A DNA stretch of 64,000 nucleotides from Maricaulis sp. (GTDB lineage Bacteria; Pseudomonadota; Alphaproteobacteria; Caulobacterales; Maricaulaceae): NCBI RefSeq assembly GCF_017643475.1, contig NZ_JAEPNI010000001.1, forward strand, positions 310,001-374,000. Direction: 5' to 3'. Every line of letters starts with the position of its first letter. The stretch's first letter is position 1. Under the pieces are notes generated by a model. The model worked only from the letters and a program-made list of their open reading frames with translations. It was not told the DNA's origin and did no database searches. The position numbers were made by a program, and so were the translations under genes. Shown piece by piece: positions 35,451-42,673 of the stretch.

Positions 35451-35975
35451 TCACCCTCCTACAAATCTGGCGATTCGCGTTCCAAGCTTCATGAGCTTGA
35501 TAAGCGTGCCCTGGGGAACATCTCGCATCTGGCCGTACCAGTCGGTCAGATTGCTGACGAATTCTTCCATCCGCTTGAGCCGTTCCGCCGCGATTTTCGG
35601 TGTTTCGGGATCGTCGTCGGCGTAGGTGGCACACTCTTTCAGAATGGCCAGGGTCGGGTCGATTTCCCGCTTCTTGCGGGCATCCGCGATGGCCATCAAC
35701 ATGTCCCACGGCTCGTGTGTCGCGACAAAATGATCACGGCGATCGCCAAGCTTGTGCTCCAGCGAAACCAGCCCGAAAGATTGTAGTTCCTTCAATGAAT
35801 TGGAAACGTTTGAGCGCGCGATCTGGAGGATGTCGGTGATCTCTTCCGCGTGCAGCGGCTCGTCTGCGAGATAGAGCAGGGCGTGGATCTGGGCGATCGA
35901 CCGGTTCACGCCCCAACGCGCACCCATCTCACCCCAGTGGACTACAAATTTCTGCATTGGTGCGGAGAGTTTCAT
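35451..35975 (-). CDS. GbsR/MarR-family transcriptional regulator
   Basis: This 174-residue protein starts MKLSAPMQKFVVHWGEMGAR then WGVNRSIAQIHALLYLADE, the GbsR subfamily signature, followed by the winged helix EITDILQIARSNVSNSLKELQSFGLV and DRRDHFVATHEPWDM, and a C-terminal dimerisation helix region. It is probably a repressor of its own operon: a TTTCTGT-N4-ACAGAAA dyad lies 14-33 bases before its start. Three genes of unknown function follow on the same strand with tight spacing. Confidence 0.9.
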   Translation of the reverse strand: MKLSAPMQKFVVHWGEMGARWGVNRSIAQIHALLYLADEPLHAEEITDILQIARSNVSNSLKELQSFGLVSLEHKLGDRRDHFVATHEPWDMLMAIADARKKREIDPTLAILKECATYADDDPETPKIAAERLKRMEEFVSNLTDWYGQMRDVPQGTLIKLMKLGTRIARFVGG

Positions 35976-35988
35976 CGGTATTCACGCC

Positions 35989-36008
35989 TTTTCTGTTCCG
36001 ACAGAAAA
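35989..36008. promoter_or_regulatory. GbsR-type operator upstream of the regulator gene
   Basis: Arms TTTTCTGT (35989-35996) and ACAGAAAA (36001-36008) with spacer TCCG form a 20-base dyad just before the GbsR gene. The same core recurs at 35409-35426. Position fits autoregulation. Confidence 0.65.
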
Positions 36009-36115
36009 AACTGATCTATCGCGGATCTCAAGTGCCGTAGTGTCGCAGGCTGTCGCAAGCCCTCAACGTGAATAGCTTAAAAATGGAACCGAGGCGGGCA
36101 GGCGCATATGTTTGA

Positions 36116-36369
36116 CCGCGTCACGCAGCTGGCTTCTCGAATACCCGCGTTCATGGCGGAGCGGGGCTCGGCTTGGCGATTTGCGAGGTTCGCGGCGAGC
36201 ACGGAGCAGGATTGAATGTCCCGTCTTTGCCGTGACTGCAGATGCATCCACCACAACGCGGGAAGAGATGCTACGCATTGGTGCAAACGAGTTTTTCGCC
36301 AAGCCGGTAGATCTCGACAAGCTGGTCGACCGGCTTAAGCTGCACTTGCAGCCATCGGAACGAGTCTGA
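36116..36369 (+). pseudogene. Remnant of a hybrid histidine kinase (HATPase G2 box joined to a receiver tail)
   Basis: In one frame (about 36137-36220) the DNA reads [16 protein letters not shown] then EVRGEHGAGLNV, the G-box of a histidine-kinase ATPase domain. After base ~36220 that frame stops, and another frame (36216-36369) reads PVFAVTADASTTTREEMLRI then GANEFFAKPVDLDKLVDRLK, the second half of a receiver domain with its conserved Lys. The rest of the kinase, the Asp-bearing half of the receiver and a start are missing, so a deletion fused the two pieces out of frame. The intact receiver gene follows 4 bases later. A spurious 85-codon ORF at 36112 covers part of it. Confidence 0.7.
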
Positions 36370-36373
36370 ACCA

Positions 36374-36769
36374 TTGAGCAAGCTATCTATCGCCGTTGTA
36401 GATGATGACCCGGTCGAGCTGGTTCTGCTCACCGAGATCGCCAGCGATGTCTGTGCAGATGCAGAGCTGAACGGATTCACCCGGGTAGAGGATTTCCTCG
36501 AGGTTGACGTCAACGCCTTCTCGCTCGTTCTGCTTGATCGCCGGATCCCGCCGCACAATGACTACTCCGAGACATTGCCCATGCTGGCAGCGGCAGGTTT
36601 TACCAATCGGGTCGTGCTGATGACAGCGCATGATCCGGGGTTGGAAATTGGCGATTATCCATTTGAGGTTGGCGGCCCGGTCGACAAGTTGGACCTGCTC
36701 AAGACAGAGGTCCTCAAGGCTGTGTTTGATGATCAGCCGCTGCCGGTTAACTGGTCAGTTCGTTCCTGA
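36374..36769 (+). CDS. Single-domain response regulator (receiver only)
   Basis: This 131-residue receiver has IAVVDDDPVELVLL (acid pocket), the phospho-Asp candidate in LVLLDRRIPPHND, the Thr in VVLMTAHDP and a Lys in GGPVDKLDLL. The only start visible is TTG 36374 with a weak ribosome binding site, and it begins 4 bases after the kinase remnant, so it was probably the second gene of that kinase operon. With no output domain it may act by protein contact, but its kinase partner is now broken. It overlaps the end of oxyR by 23 bases, convergently. Confidence 0.75.
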   Translation: MSKLSIAVVDDDPVELVLLTEIASDVCADAELNGFTRVEDFLEVDVNAFSLVLLDRRIPPHNDYSETLPMLAAAGFTNRVVLMTAHDPGLEIGDYPFEVGGPVDKLDLLKTEVLKAVFDDQPLPVNWSVRS

Positions 36770-37643
36770 TTGCATCCGCGATCTTCACCGCTTCATCCGC
36801 TCGCGCGCTGCCGCGTCTCCAGGCGATGCCGATCTCACGGCCGGCCACTGGCGGGTCAAAGGACTGCACGTTCAGACCCATGCGTTCTACCAGACCGGCT
36901 TCCACGGCCATGCGTGGCAGCAAGGTTGCACCCATGCCGGAACGTACCATCTGGACCAGGGTATGAAGGCTGGTGGCGGCAAAATCGCTGCGCGCTTCTC
37001 CGGCGCTACATGCCGCCAGAGCGTGATCTCGCAGACAGTGTCCGTCTTCCAGGAGCAGCAGCGGCTCGCCTTTCAGGTCTGAAGCCCTGAGCTGGCCCTT
37101 CTTTGCAAGCGGATGATCCTGGCTGCTCGCAAACAGGAATTCGTCCGACGAGATGGCATGGGTATCGATGCCCGGCGCATCGAAAGGCAAGGCCACGAGT
37201 GCTGCATCCAGCCGCCTTTCGCGCAGCCCGTCATAGAGCCGGGCAGTCAGGTCCTCGCGCAGGAACAGCTCCAGATTGGGATAGGCAGCGCGCAGGGCCG
37301 GCAATACGCGCGGCAACAGGAAAGGGGCGATGGTCGGTATGACGCCGAGCTTGAAACTGCCGCTCAGCGGTTCTCCGGCAGCTTGTGCAGCAGTGACCAG
37401 GTCCTCGGCCTCCGTCATCACTTTGCGAGCGCGTTCAAGCACGGCTGCGCCGGCTGGTGTCAGCGCGGCCCCCCGGGCGCCGCGTTCAACCAGAACTGTC
37501 CCGAGAATGCTCTCGAGCTCCTTGATCGCTGCGCTCAGCGTTGGCTGGGTCACGTGGCAGGTCTCGGCGGCGCGCGAGAAACTACCCTGTTCTGCAAGGG
37601 CGATCAGGAATTGTAATTGGCGGAGTGTCGGGAGAATCGTCAT
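36747..37643 (-). CDS. oxyR: Peroxide sensor OxyR (LysR family)
   Basis: From ATG 37643 (298 residues) the N-terminal LysR helix-turn-helix is LRQLQFLIALAEQGSFSRAA then VTQPTLSAAIKELE, and the redox switch is GHCLRDHALAACSAGEA with C203 and C212 nine residues apart, exactly the E. coli C199/C208 pattern. Oxidation to a disulfide activates peroxide-defence genes. The frame continues to 37709 but without conservation. It is divergent from ahpC-ahpD, its likely target, with a dyad in between. Confidence 0.95.
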   Translation of the reverse strand: MTILPTLRQLQFLIALAEQGSFSRAAETCHVTQPTLSAAIKELESILGTVLVERGARGAALTPAGAAVLERARKVMTEAEDLVTAAQAAGEPLSGSFKLGVIPTIAPFLLPRVLPALRAAYPNLELFLREDLTARLYDGLRERRLDAALVALPFDAPGIDTHAISSDEFLFASSQDHPLAKKGQLRASDLKGEPLLLLEDGHCLRDHALAACSAGEARSDFAATSLHTLVQMVRSGMGATLLPRMAVEAGLVERMGLNVQSFDPPVAGREIGIAWRRGSARADEAVKIADAIRNELTS

Positions 37644-37645
37644 GC

Positions 37646-37662
37646 CATAGATATTCCCTATG
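37646..37662. promoter_or_regulatory. OxyR-like half operator in the oxyR/ahpC region
   Basis: CATAG-N7-CTATG (37646-37662) matches the first half of the ATAGNT-NNN-NN-CTAT OxyR element; the second half downstream is poor. It sits 3-19 bases upstream of the oxyR start, so it would block oxyR translation initiation or transcription when occupied. A second 6-bp dyad AATCCA-T-TGGATT is at 37677-37689. Confidence 0.5.
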
Positions 37663-37769
37663 ACAATCCAAAAAACAATCCATTGGATTTGTGAGAATCG
37701 GTCAGGCATAACCGCGTCATCAAATGCAAACGGACCTGTTGTGGTTCATTTATATAGCTGGAGAAAAGC

Positions 37770-38315
37770 ATGCTGGGCATTGGCGAAAAACTGCCGGATT
37801 TTGAGATTGTTGGCGTAAAGCCGGGCTTTAACGCTCATGAGGAAAACGGCGAGTCTGCCTTTGAGCCGGTGACGCAGGACAGTTTTGAGGGCAAGTGGAA
37901 GGTCATCTTCTTCTACCCGAAGGATTTCACCTTCGTCTGCCCGACCGAGATCGTGGCATTTGCCAACCTGGAATCCGAGTTTGCTGATCGCGACACGGTT
38001 GTCATGGGCGGTTCTTCCGACAATGAATTCTGCAAGCTGGCCTGGCGCCGCGAGCATCCGGATCTCGACAAGCTCGGCATGTGGCAGTTTGCGGACACGA
38101 CCGGTTCCCTGATTGACTCCCTTGGTGTGCGCTCCGAAGAAGGTGTGGCCTACCGCGCCACCTTCGTCGTCGACCCGCACAATGTCATCCAGCACGTTTA
38201 CGTCACCAATCTGAATGTTGGCCGTAACCCGGAAGATACGCTGCGCGTCCTCGATGCCCTGCAGACCGACGAGCTGTGTCCGTGTAACCGCCCAATGGGT
38301 GGTGAGACGCTTTAA
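37770..38315 (+). CDS. ahpC: Alkyl hydroperoxide reductase AhpC (peroxiredoxin)
   Basis: This 181-residue 2-Cys peroxiredoxin has the peroxidatic Cys in DFTFVCPTEIV (C57) and a C-terminal CPCN pair (C170/C172) that serves as resolving site, as in AhpD-linked AhpC. It reduces peroxides using AhpD as reductant instead of AhpF. GGAG lies about 6 bases before the ATG. It is divergent from oxyR and followed by a hairpin and then ahpD. Confidence 0.96.
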   Translation: MLGIGEKLPDFEIVGVKPGFNAHEENGESAFEPVTQDSFEGKWKVIFFYPKDFTFVCPTEIVAFANLESEFADRDTVVMGGSSDNEFCKLAWRREHPDLDKLGMWQFADTTGSLIDSLGVRSEEGVAYRATFVVDPHNVIQHVYVTNLNVGRNPEDTLRVLDALQTDELCPCNRPMGGETL

Positions 38316-38325
38316 ATCGTCCCCC

Positions 38326-38355
38326 GGCTGATCCGCCCCGCATGTCGGATCAGCC
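38326..38355 (+). promoter_or_regulatory. Intercistronic hairpin between ahpC and ahpD
   Basis: Perfect 10-bp arms GGCTGATCCG (38326-38335) and CGGATCAGCC (38346-38355) with a 10-base loop, no T-run. It begins 11 bases after the ahpC stop and 98 bases before ahpD. It may stabilise the ahpC message or lower ahpD readthrough. Confidence 0.55.
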
Positions 38356-38452
38356 ATCGCCCCGGGTTCGGCCTGTCCCTGTCTAGATCCGAGCCTGGGG
38401 CTAATTTTTACACCTTATTGAAATTGAAACTCATTCGCTGGAGAAGATTTGG

Positions 38453-38977
38453 ATGTCCATCGACGAACTCAAGAATGCGCTGCCGGATTACGCCAAGGAC
38501 CTGAAGCTGAACCTGTCTTCCCTCGCTCGCGAGACCGTGCTGGATGATGAGCAGAAATGGGGATCCTTCCTCGCTTCTGCTCACGCAATCGGCGAACCCC
38601 AGACCCTCAAGGCTGTTACAGCCGAGGCTGAAGCTGTGCTGAGCCCGGAAGCGCTGACCGCCGCCAAGGCTGCCGCAGCCATCATGGGCATGAACAATGT
38701 CTATTACCGCTTTGTCCACCTGGCCTCGAACAAGGATTACGGCACGCTGCCCGCAAAGCTGCGCATGAATGTTATCGGTGCGCCGGGGGTCGAGAAAACC
38801 AGTTTCGAACTCTGGTCCATGGCGGTCTCGGCCATCAATGGCTGTGGCATGTGTATGGACGCCCACGAGGCCGAGCTGCGCAAGCACGGACTGACCACGA
38901 CCCAGATCCAGGCCTCCGTGCGTATCGGCGCGGTCATCAATGCAGTCGCCAGTGTCCTGCGTGCGCAAGCCGTCTGA
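38453..38977 (+). CDS. ahpD: Alkyl hydroperoxidase AhpD
   Basis: This 174-residue all-helical protein of the carboxymuconolactone-decarboxylase family has the active CxxC in [16 protein letters not shown] (C131, C134, H138), the same spacing as mycobacterial AhpD (C130/C133/H137). It recycles AhpC with lipoamide-linked reductants. GGAGAAG lies 8-9 bases before the ATG. It ends before a strong terminator. Confidence 0.95.
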   Translation: MSIDELKNALPDYAKDLKLNLSSLARETVLDDEQKWGSFLASAHAIGEPQTLKAVTAEAEAVLSPEALTAAKAAAAIMGMNNVYYRFVHLASNKDYGTLPAKLRMNVIGAPGVEKTSFELWSMAVSAINGCGMCMDAHEAELRKHGLTTTQIQASVRIGAVINAVASVLRAQAV

Positions 38978-39007
38978 ACGCTTTCACCTGCAGGAATTGT
39001 CATGATG

Positions 39008-39040
39008 AGGGTCCGGCTGTCCGCAGCCGGACCCTTTTTG
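39008..39040 (+). terminator. Rho-independent terminator of the ahp operon
   Basis: 12-bp perfect stem AGGGTCCGGCTG (39008-39019) and CAGCCGGACCCT (39024-39035), loop TCCG, then a T-run. Confidence 0.9.
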
Positions 39041-39263
39041 ATTCTGGCGAACATCCTTTGTGGCGGGCCCTGAGAGTGGTCGAAGACGCGGAAATTAACG
39101 CCTGTAGCGGAAAAATCTCATATACCCACACCTTCAGGTTGGGCTCAGGGCAGGTTTCCAGAATGCGAGTGCTGACAGGTGTTTACCCTGTTTTTGCGAT
39201 TGCGACATCGGAAAAATTCCAGAGGCTCCGGTTACTCTTTGTTAGAAATTGGTGTTTCGCCTC

Positions 39264-39291
39264 TTGTTGAAAACTTTTTAGTCCGTACAAT
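39264..39291 (+). promoter_or_regulatory. Candidate promoter for a leaderless transcript
   Basis: TTGTTG (39264-39269), a 16-base spacer, and TACAAT (39286-39291), 6 bases before ATG 39298. Transcription would start at or next to the ATG, and no ribosome binding site is present. The 39041-39263 stretch upstream is AT-richer and shows no gene. Confidence 0.5.
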
Positions 39292-39297
39292 GAACGA

Positions 39298-39603
39298 ATG
39301 TCGATGATTGATAAGACATTTGATCCCTGGCCCAAGCGCGCTCACCGTCGCGGACGTCCAGCGAGTGACTCCAAGTTCTGGTTCGGACGTGAAACCGGCT
39401 GGTCTGCCGAGCATTTTTGTGACCTCACCTGGATGGCGGTTTTGATGCCGGCTTTTCTGGGGCTTGGCCTTCTGGCAGCCTCCACCGTTCTTCCCGGCAC
39501 AGACTTCCCGGCCTTCCTGCGTCTTGTCGGAGCAGGCTTCGTGCTCTTTGGCGCGCATCGTGGCGTCATGCGCCTGATCGCAGCCATGCGCGGCGCCGAT
39601 TGA
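39298..39603 (+). CDS. Small two-helix membrane protein, possibly leaderless
   Basis: This 101-residue protein has a basic N-terminus (PWPKRAHRRGRPASDSKF) and two hydrophobic helices (LTWMAVLMPAFLGLGLLAAS, FLRLVGAGFVLFGAHRGVM). It lacks a ribosome binding site but has a promoter whose +1 coincides with the ATG. No family recognised. It precedes the symporter gene by 75 bases on the same strand. Confidence 0.62.
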   Translation: MSMIDKTFDPWPKRAHRRGRPASDSKFWFGRETGWSAEHFCDLTWMAVLMPAFLGLGLLAASTVLPGTDFPAFLRLVGAGFVLFGAHRGVMRLIAAMRGAD

Positions 39604-39678
39604 CGTAGACCCTCCACACTTTAGTGTGCCTCCAGCAATTTCATTCGAAGGGTGTGGGCCTTTCGGAAAGGGGAGATG

Positions 39679-40959
39679 ATGAGCTGGTGGTTCAAGATTA
39701 AGTTGTGGCAGCGCGTGCTCGTTGGCCTGGCTCTGGGTGTTGTTGTCGGGTTGGTTCTGTCCAGTGTGATGGGCCAGGAGGCCGCAGCCAGCTGGATCGA
39801 TAGCTATCTTCGCCCGCTTGGATTGATGTTCATCCGCTTGATCCGGATGTTGATTGTTCCGCTCATCTTCACAACGCTGGTTGCCGGTGTGATGGCAATG
39901 GGTGACCCAAAGAAGCTCGGCTCGCTCGGCGTCAAAACCCTGCTCCTCTATTTCGGTACGACCTTTGTTGCGAACATCATCGGTCTGAGTGTCGGAACAG
40001 TGCTTAAACCTGGCGAGGGAGTTAGTTTCGCAGGTGTGGAACCGGCGGCCGCCGCGGCCGCGTCCCAGCCGGAGCCGATCATTGATCGCCTGCTTGCTGT
40101 CATTCCCGAAAATCCTGTTGCTGCTCTGGCGGATGGTGACGTCCTTGCGATCATCTTCTTCTCGCTCTTCTTGGGCGTGGCAATCTTGGCGACCGGAAAA
40201 GCCGGTCGCCCTGTTGGTGATCTCTTTAACTCCGCTTCGGATGTGGTCCTCAAAATCACTCACTGGGTGATGGAGTTGGCTCCGTTCGGCGTGTTTGGTC
40301 TTGTCGCCTACACGACCGCGAGCCAGGGCATGGAAACCTTGATGGCGATCCTGGGCCTGGTTGTTGCGGTCTATATCGGGTTGTTTATTCACGCCCTGGT
40401 GACGTACGGCTTCCTGGTGCGTGTTGTCCTGAATCTGCCGTTGATCAGGTTCTTCCGCGGGCTGACGGATCCGATTGCCGTTGCGTATTCGACGGCTTCA
40501 TCGTCCGCGACTCTGCCGGTCACGATCGCGGCAGCATCTGATAATCTCGGATTGAAGAAATCGGTTGCGGGATCAGTCCTGCCCTTGGGCGCCACCATCA
40601 ATATGGATGGTACAGCGCTTTATCTGGGCATTCTCGCCCTCTTCACCGCGCAGGCGTTCGGATATGACCTGACCCTGACCCATTACTTCCTGATCGCCGT
40701 GACCGCCGCGGCCGCTTCAATCGGGGCTGCGGGTATTCCGTCGGCATCCCTTTTCTTGCTCGCCACGGTCCTGAATACGTTTGGCGTGTCCGCGGAGCAT
40801 CTGGCCTTGATCCTGGGTCTTATCTACCCCGTTGACCGCATCATGGACATGGCCCGGACGGCTGTGAACGTGACCGGTGATGCCGCTGTCGCTACGGCTG
40901 TGGCCAAATGGGAAGGTGAGCTGGACGAGGAGACATTCAAGAAGCCGGCTGTCGTCTAG
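39679..40959 (+). CDS. DAACS-family dicarboxylate/amino acid:cation symporter
   Basis: This 426-residue membrane protein has the serine-rich hairpin YSTASSSATLPVT, the substrate motif LPLGATINMDGTALY (NMDGT), and IGAAGIPSASLFL, diagnostic of the GltP/DctA family. It takes up C4-dicarboxylates or acidic amino acids with Na+ or H+; which one cannot be told. ATG 39679 follows AAAGGGG by about 7 bases; ATG 39676 is adjacent. It is followed 9 bases later by a membrane-anchored protein gene. Confidence 0.93.
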   Translation: MSWWFKIKLWQRVLVGLALGVVVGLVLSSVMGQEAAASWIDSYLRPLGLMFIRLIRMLIVPLIFTTLVAGVMAMGDPKKLGSLGVKTLLLYFGTTFVANIIGLSVGTVLKPGEGVSFAGVEPAAAAAASQPEPIIDRLLAVIPENPVAALADGDVLAIIFFSLFLGVAILATGKAGRPVGDLFNSASDVVLKITHWVMELAPFGVFGLVAYTTASQGMETLMAILGLVVAVYIGLFIHALVTYGFLVRVVLNLPLIRFFRGLTDPIAVAYSTASSSATLPVTIAAASDNLGLKKSVAGSVLPLGATINMDGTALYLGILALFTAQAFGYDLTLTHYFLIAVTAAAASIGAAGIPSASLFLLATVLNTFGVSAEHLALILGLIYPVDRIMDMARTAVNVTGDAAVATAVAKWEGELDEETFKKPAVV

Positions 40960-40968
40960 GCCAGACAG

Positions 40969-41577
40969 ATGAAGCTGCCTTCATCACGCGTACTGGAGTT
41001 GATCATCGCCGCCAGTGTGGTGGTCATCTCCGTCGCTTCGCTCTTTGTTGCGCTCTACCAGGGGCGCGTCATGGAGCAGACGATGAAGGCGAGCGTGCTT
41101 CCGGTCATTGAATACTCGACCGGCAATTTCGACATGGAGAGCGAAGAGCCGCGCATCACCATGACGCTGCACAATAACGGCCTGGGTCCGGCTGAGGTGC
41201 GGGAGGTGATCTTCCGCTACAACGGTGAAGAGTTTACCTCGCCCGGCCATCTCGTTTCGGTATGCTGTGTGGCCAATGCGGCCAGCCCACAGGAGGCCAG
41301 CGCGTATCTGCAGGATATCCAGATGCCGGTTATCACCTCCAACCTTCGAGGTCGCGTGATGACCCAGGGCCAGGAATTATTGATGCTCGCAGTGCCCGGA
41401 TACTCAAACGAAGGCGCGCGCGGTGAGGTGTATCGCACGCTCGACGATGCCCGTTTCGAGGTGGAGGTCGAGATTTGCTATTGCTCGGTTTTCGATGATT
41501 GCTGGCGGTCCCGCTATCCGGATGCCGAGCGGTGGGAAGTTGCCAGCTGTATCCGTCGTCGCCCTCAGGACGGATGA
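40969..41577 (+). CDS. Membrane-anchored periplasmic protein, unknown
   Basis: This 202-residue protein has one N-terminal helix (LELIIAASVVVISVASLFVALYQG) and a hydrophilic C-terminal domain with several cysteines (VSVCCVAN, EICYCSVFDDCW, VASCIRRRP). The domain reads like a beta-sandwich (PRITMTLHNNGLGPAEVREVIFRYNGEEF). It starts 9 bases after the symporter. No family recognised. Confidence 0.75.
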   Translation: MKLPSSRVLELIIAASVVVISVASLFVALYQGRVMEQTMKASVLPVIEYSTGNFDMESEEPRITMTLHNNGLGPAEVREVIFRYNGEEFTSPGHLVSVCCVANAASPQEASAYLQDIQMPVITSNLRGRVMTQGQELLMLAVPGYSNEGARGEVYRTLDDARFEVEVEICYCSVFDDCWRSRYPDAERWEVASCIRRRPQDG

Positions 41578-41589
41578 TGAAGTCGGGCG

Positions 41590-41760
41590 ATTGTGCCTGT
41601 TTGAGAGCTTTTTGAGAGCTTTCCAGTTCCAGCCTGAACCCGAAGCGTTCGGCCAGGCGTCGTGCCAGGATCAGTCCGAGACCCGCGGCTACTGTGCTCT
41701 CGATACTATTCCCGCGCTGAAGGTCTTCAGTTGCTGAGCGGTCAGTCCTGCAAGGATGCC
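41590..41760 (-). pseudogene. Frameshifted remnant of a sensor histidine kinase ATPase domain
   Basis: On the minus strand one frame reads GLTAQQLKTF (about 41746-41717), and the frame next to it reads LQRGNSIESTVAAGLGLILA then RRLAERFGFRLELES (about 41722-41622). Together they are the F-box and G-box of a histidine-kinase ATPase domain (F-x-RG, GLGL-x-LARRLAE), split by a frameshift at about 41728. Nothing of the dimerisation domain or a start is left. It lies in the 253-base gap between two small plus-strand genes, with a tandem TTTTGAGAGC duplication near 41600. Confidence 0.65.
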
Positions 41761-41830
41761 CTTCAGTCCCTGGTGTTTGATCCGGCATGCCTGCTTACGC
41801 GTATCTCTTCCAGGAAAGCGTGGAGCAGGC

Positions 41831-42151
41831 ATGTCCGGATTGTTTCGTTTGATCGCCCTTGCTGGCGGTATCGGGCTGACAGCCCTCATCTGGTGGGCCG
41901 TCGTTGAGGGGGATTTCGGCGCAGCCGGGGACTGGTTGTTCAACCATCCCTGGGGAATCGTCACGCTGGCCGATCTCTATCTCGGCTTCCTGTTCATGGC
42001 AGGTGTTATCGCCCTCGTAGAGCGCACCTGGTTCGGGCGGATTTTCTGGATCCTGCCGATCTTTGTGCTCGGAAATGTCTGGCCTGCCCTCTGGCTGATA
42101 GTCAATGCCGGAAAGCTGGTCAGAACTCTTCGGGAATCGTCGAAAAATTGA
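41831..42151 (+). CDS. Small membrane protein (DUF1475-like)
   Basis: This 106-residue protein has three helices: FRLIALAGGIGLTALIWWA, the block NHPWGIVTLADLYLGFLFMAGVIALVER and FWILPIFVLGNVWPALWLIV, which resemble DUF1475. GGAG is 5 bases before ATG 41831. Family assignment is tentative; function unknown. A gap of about 117 bases follows. Confidence 0.68.
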   Translation: MSGLFRLIALAGGIGLTALIWWAVVEGDFGAAGDWLFNHPWGIVTLADLYLGFLFMAGVIALVERTWFGRIFWILPIFVLGNVWPALWLIVNAGKLVRTLRESSKN

Positions 42152-42267
42152 GTCGAACTCGACGTTTATTTAGCCCTCATTGAGCACAAATCCCGATTTC
42201 CGGGCCTGGGTAGGGCGGTGTTAACGGAGTCAGGGTCGAATCGATCCTCGTTATCGGGAGGATTGTC

Positions 42268-42453
42268 ATGACCAAAATGGTGTCTGGCTTTAAAAATCTG
42301 ACCAAGACTGCGCTGCTCTGGCTGACGCTGTGTGCGATCGGCGCTTCCACCTACGGAGGCCTCATCGCCAGCCAACCCGGCCCGCGAACCCTGACGTTCG
42401 CCGAGACGGAAACCGTCCAGCCTGCAGCCCCGACGATGGCGTCTCTGGACTAG
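42268..42453 (+). CDS. 61-residue secreted or membrane protein
   Basis: GGAGG lies 7 bases before the ATG, a strong start. One hydrophobic helix (TALLWLTLCAIGASTYGGLI) is followed by a Pro/Ala/Thr-rich short tail (ETETVQPAAPTMASLD). It may be an exported small protein or a single-pass membrane peptide. No family recognised. Confidence 0.62.
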   Translation: MTKMVSGFKNLTKTALLWLTLCAIGASTYGGLIASQPGPRTLTFAETETVQPAAPTMASLD

Positions 42454-42673
42454 TCCACGACTCCTGTCTTGGCAGTTTTCTTGACTCTGTGAGTATTCGC
42501 GCGTAAACGCCCGGCGTCATCATGCAAGCTCTGAGGCTTGTCTTACCTGCACATCTTCCCAAATAGGCCAACAGGGCCGGGAAAGGGAGGCAGGCGAGAA
42601 CTCCGCTCGGCGAAGGTTTCGCTCAGCGGAGCCGCTTTGCATTGTTTGATCGAAACTTGAGGAAGGCGAACGC

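Noticed and set aside
39232..40392. 386-codon minus-strand frame under the symporter gene
   Set aside because: It is the complementary shadow of the DAACS symporter; composition is His/Gln-rich and typical of a reverse-strand artefact.
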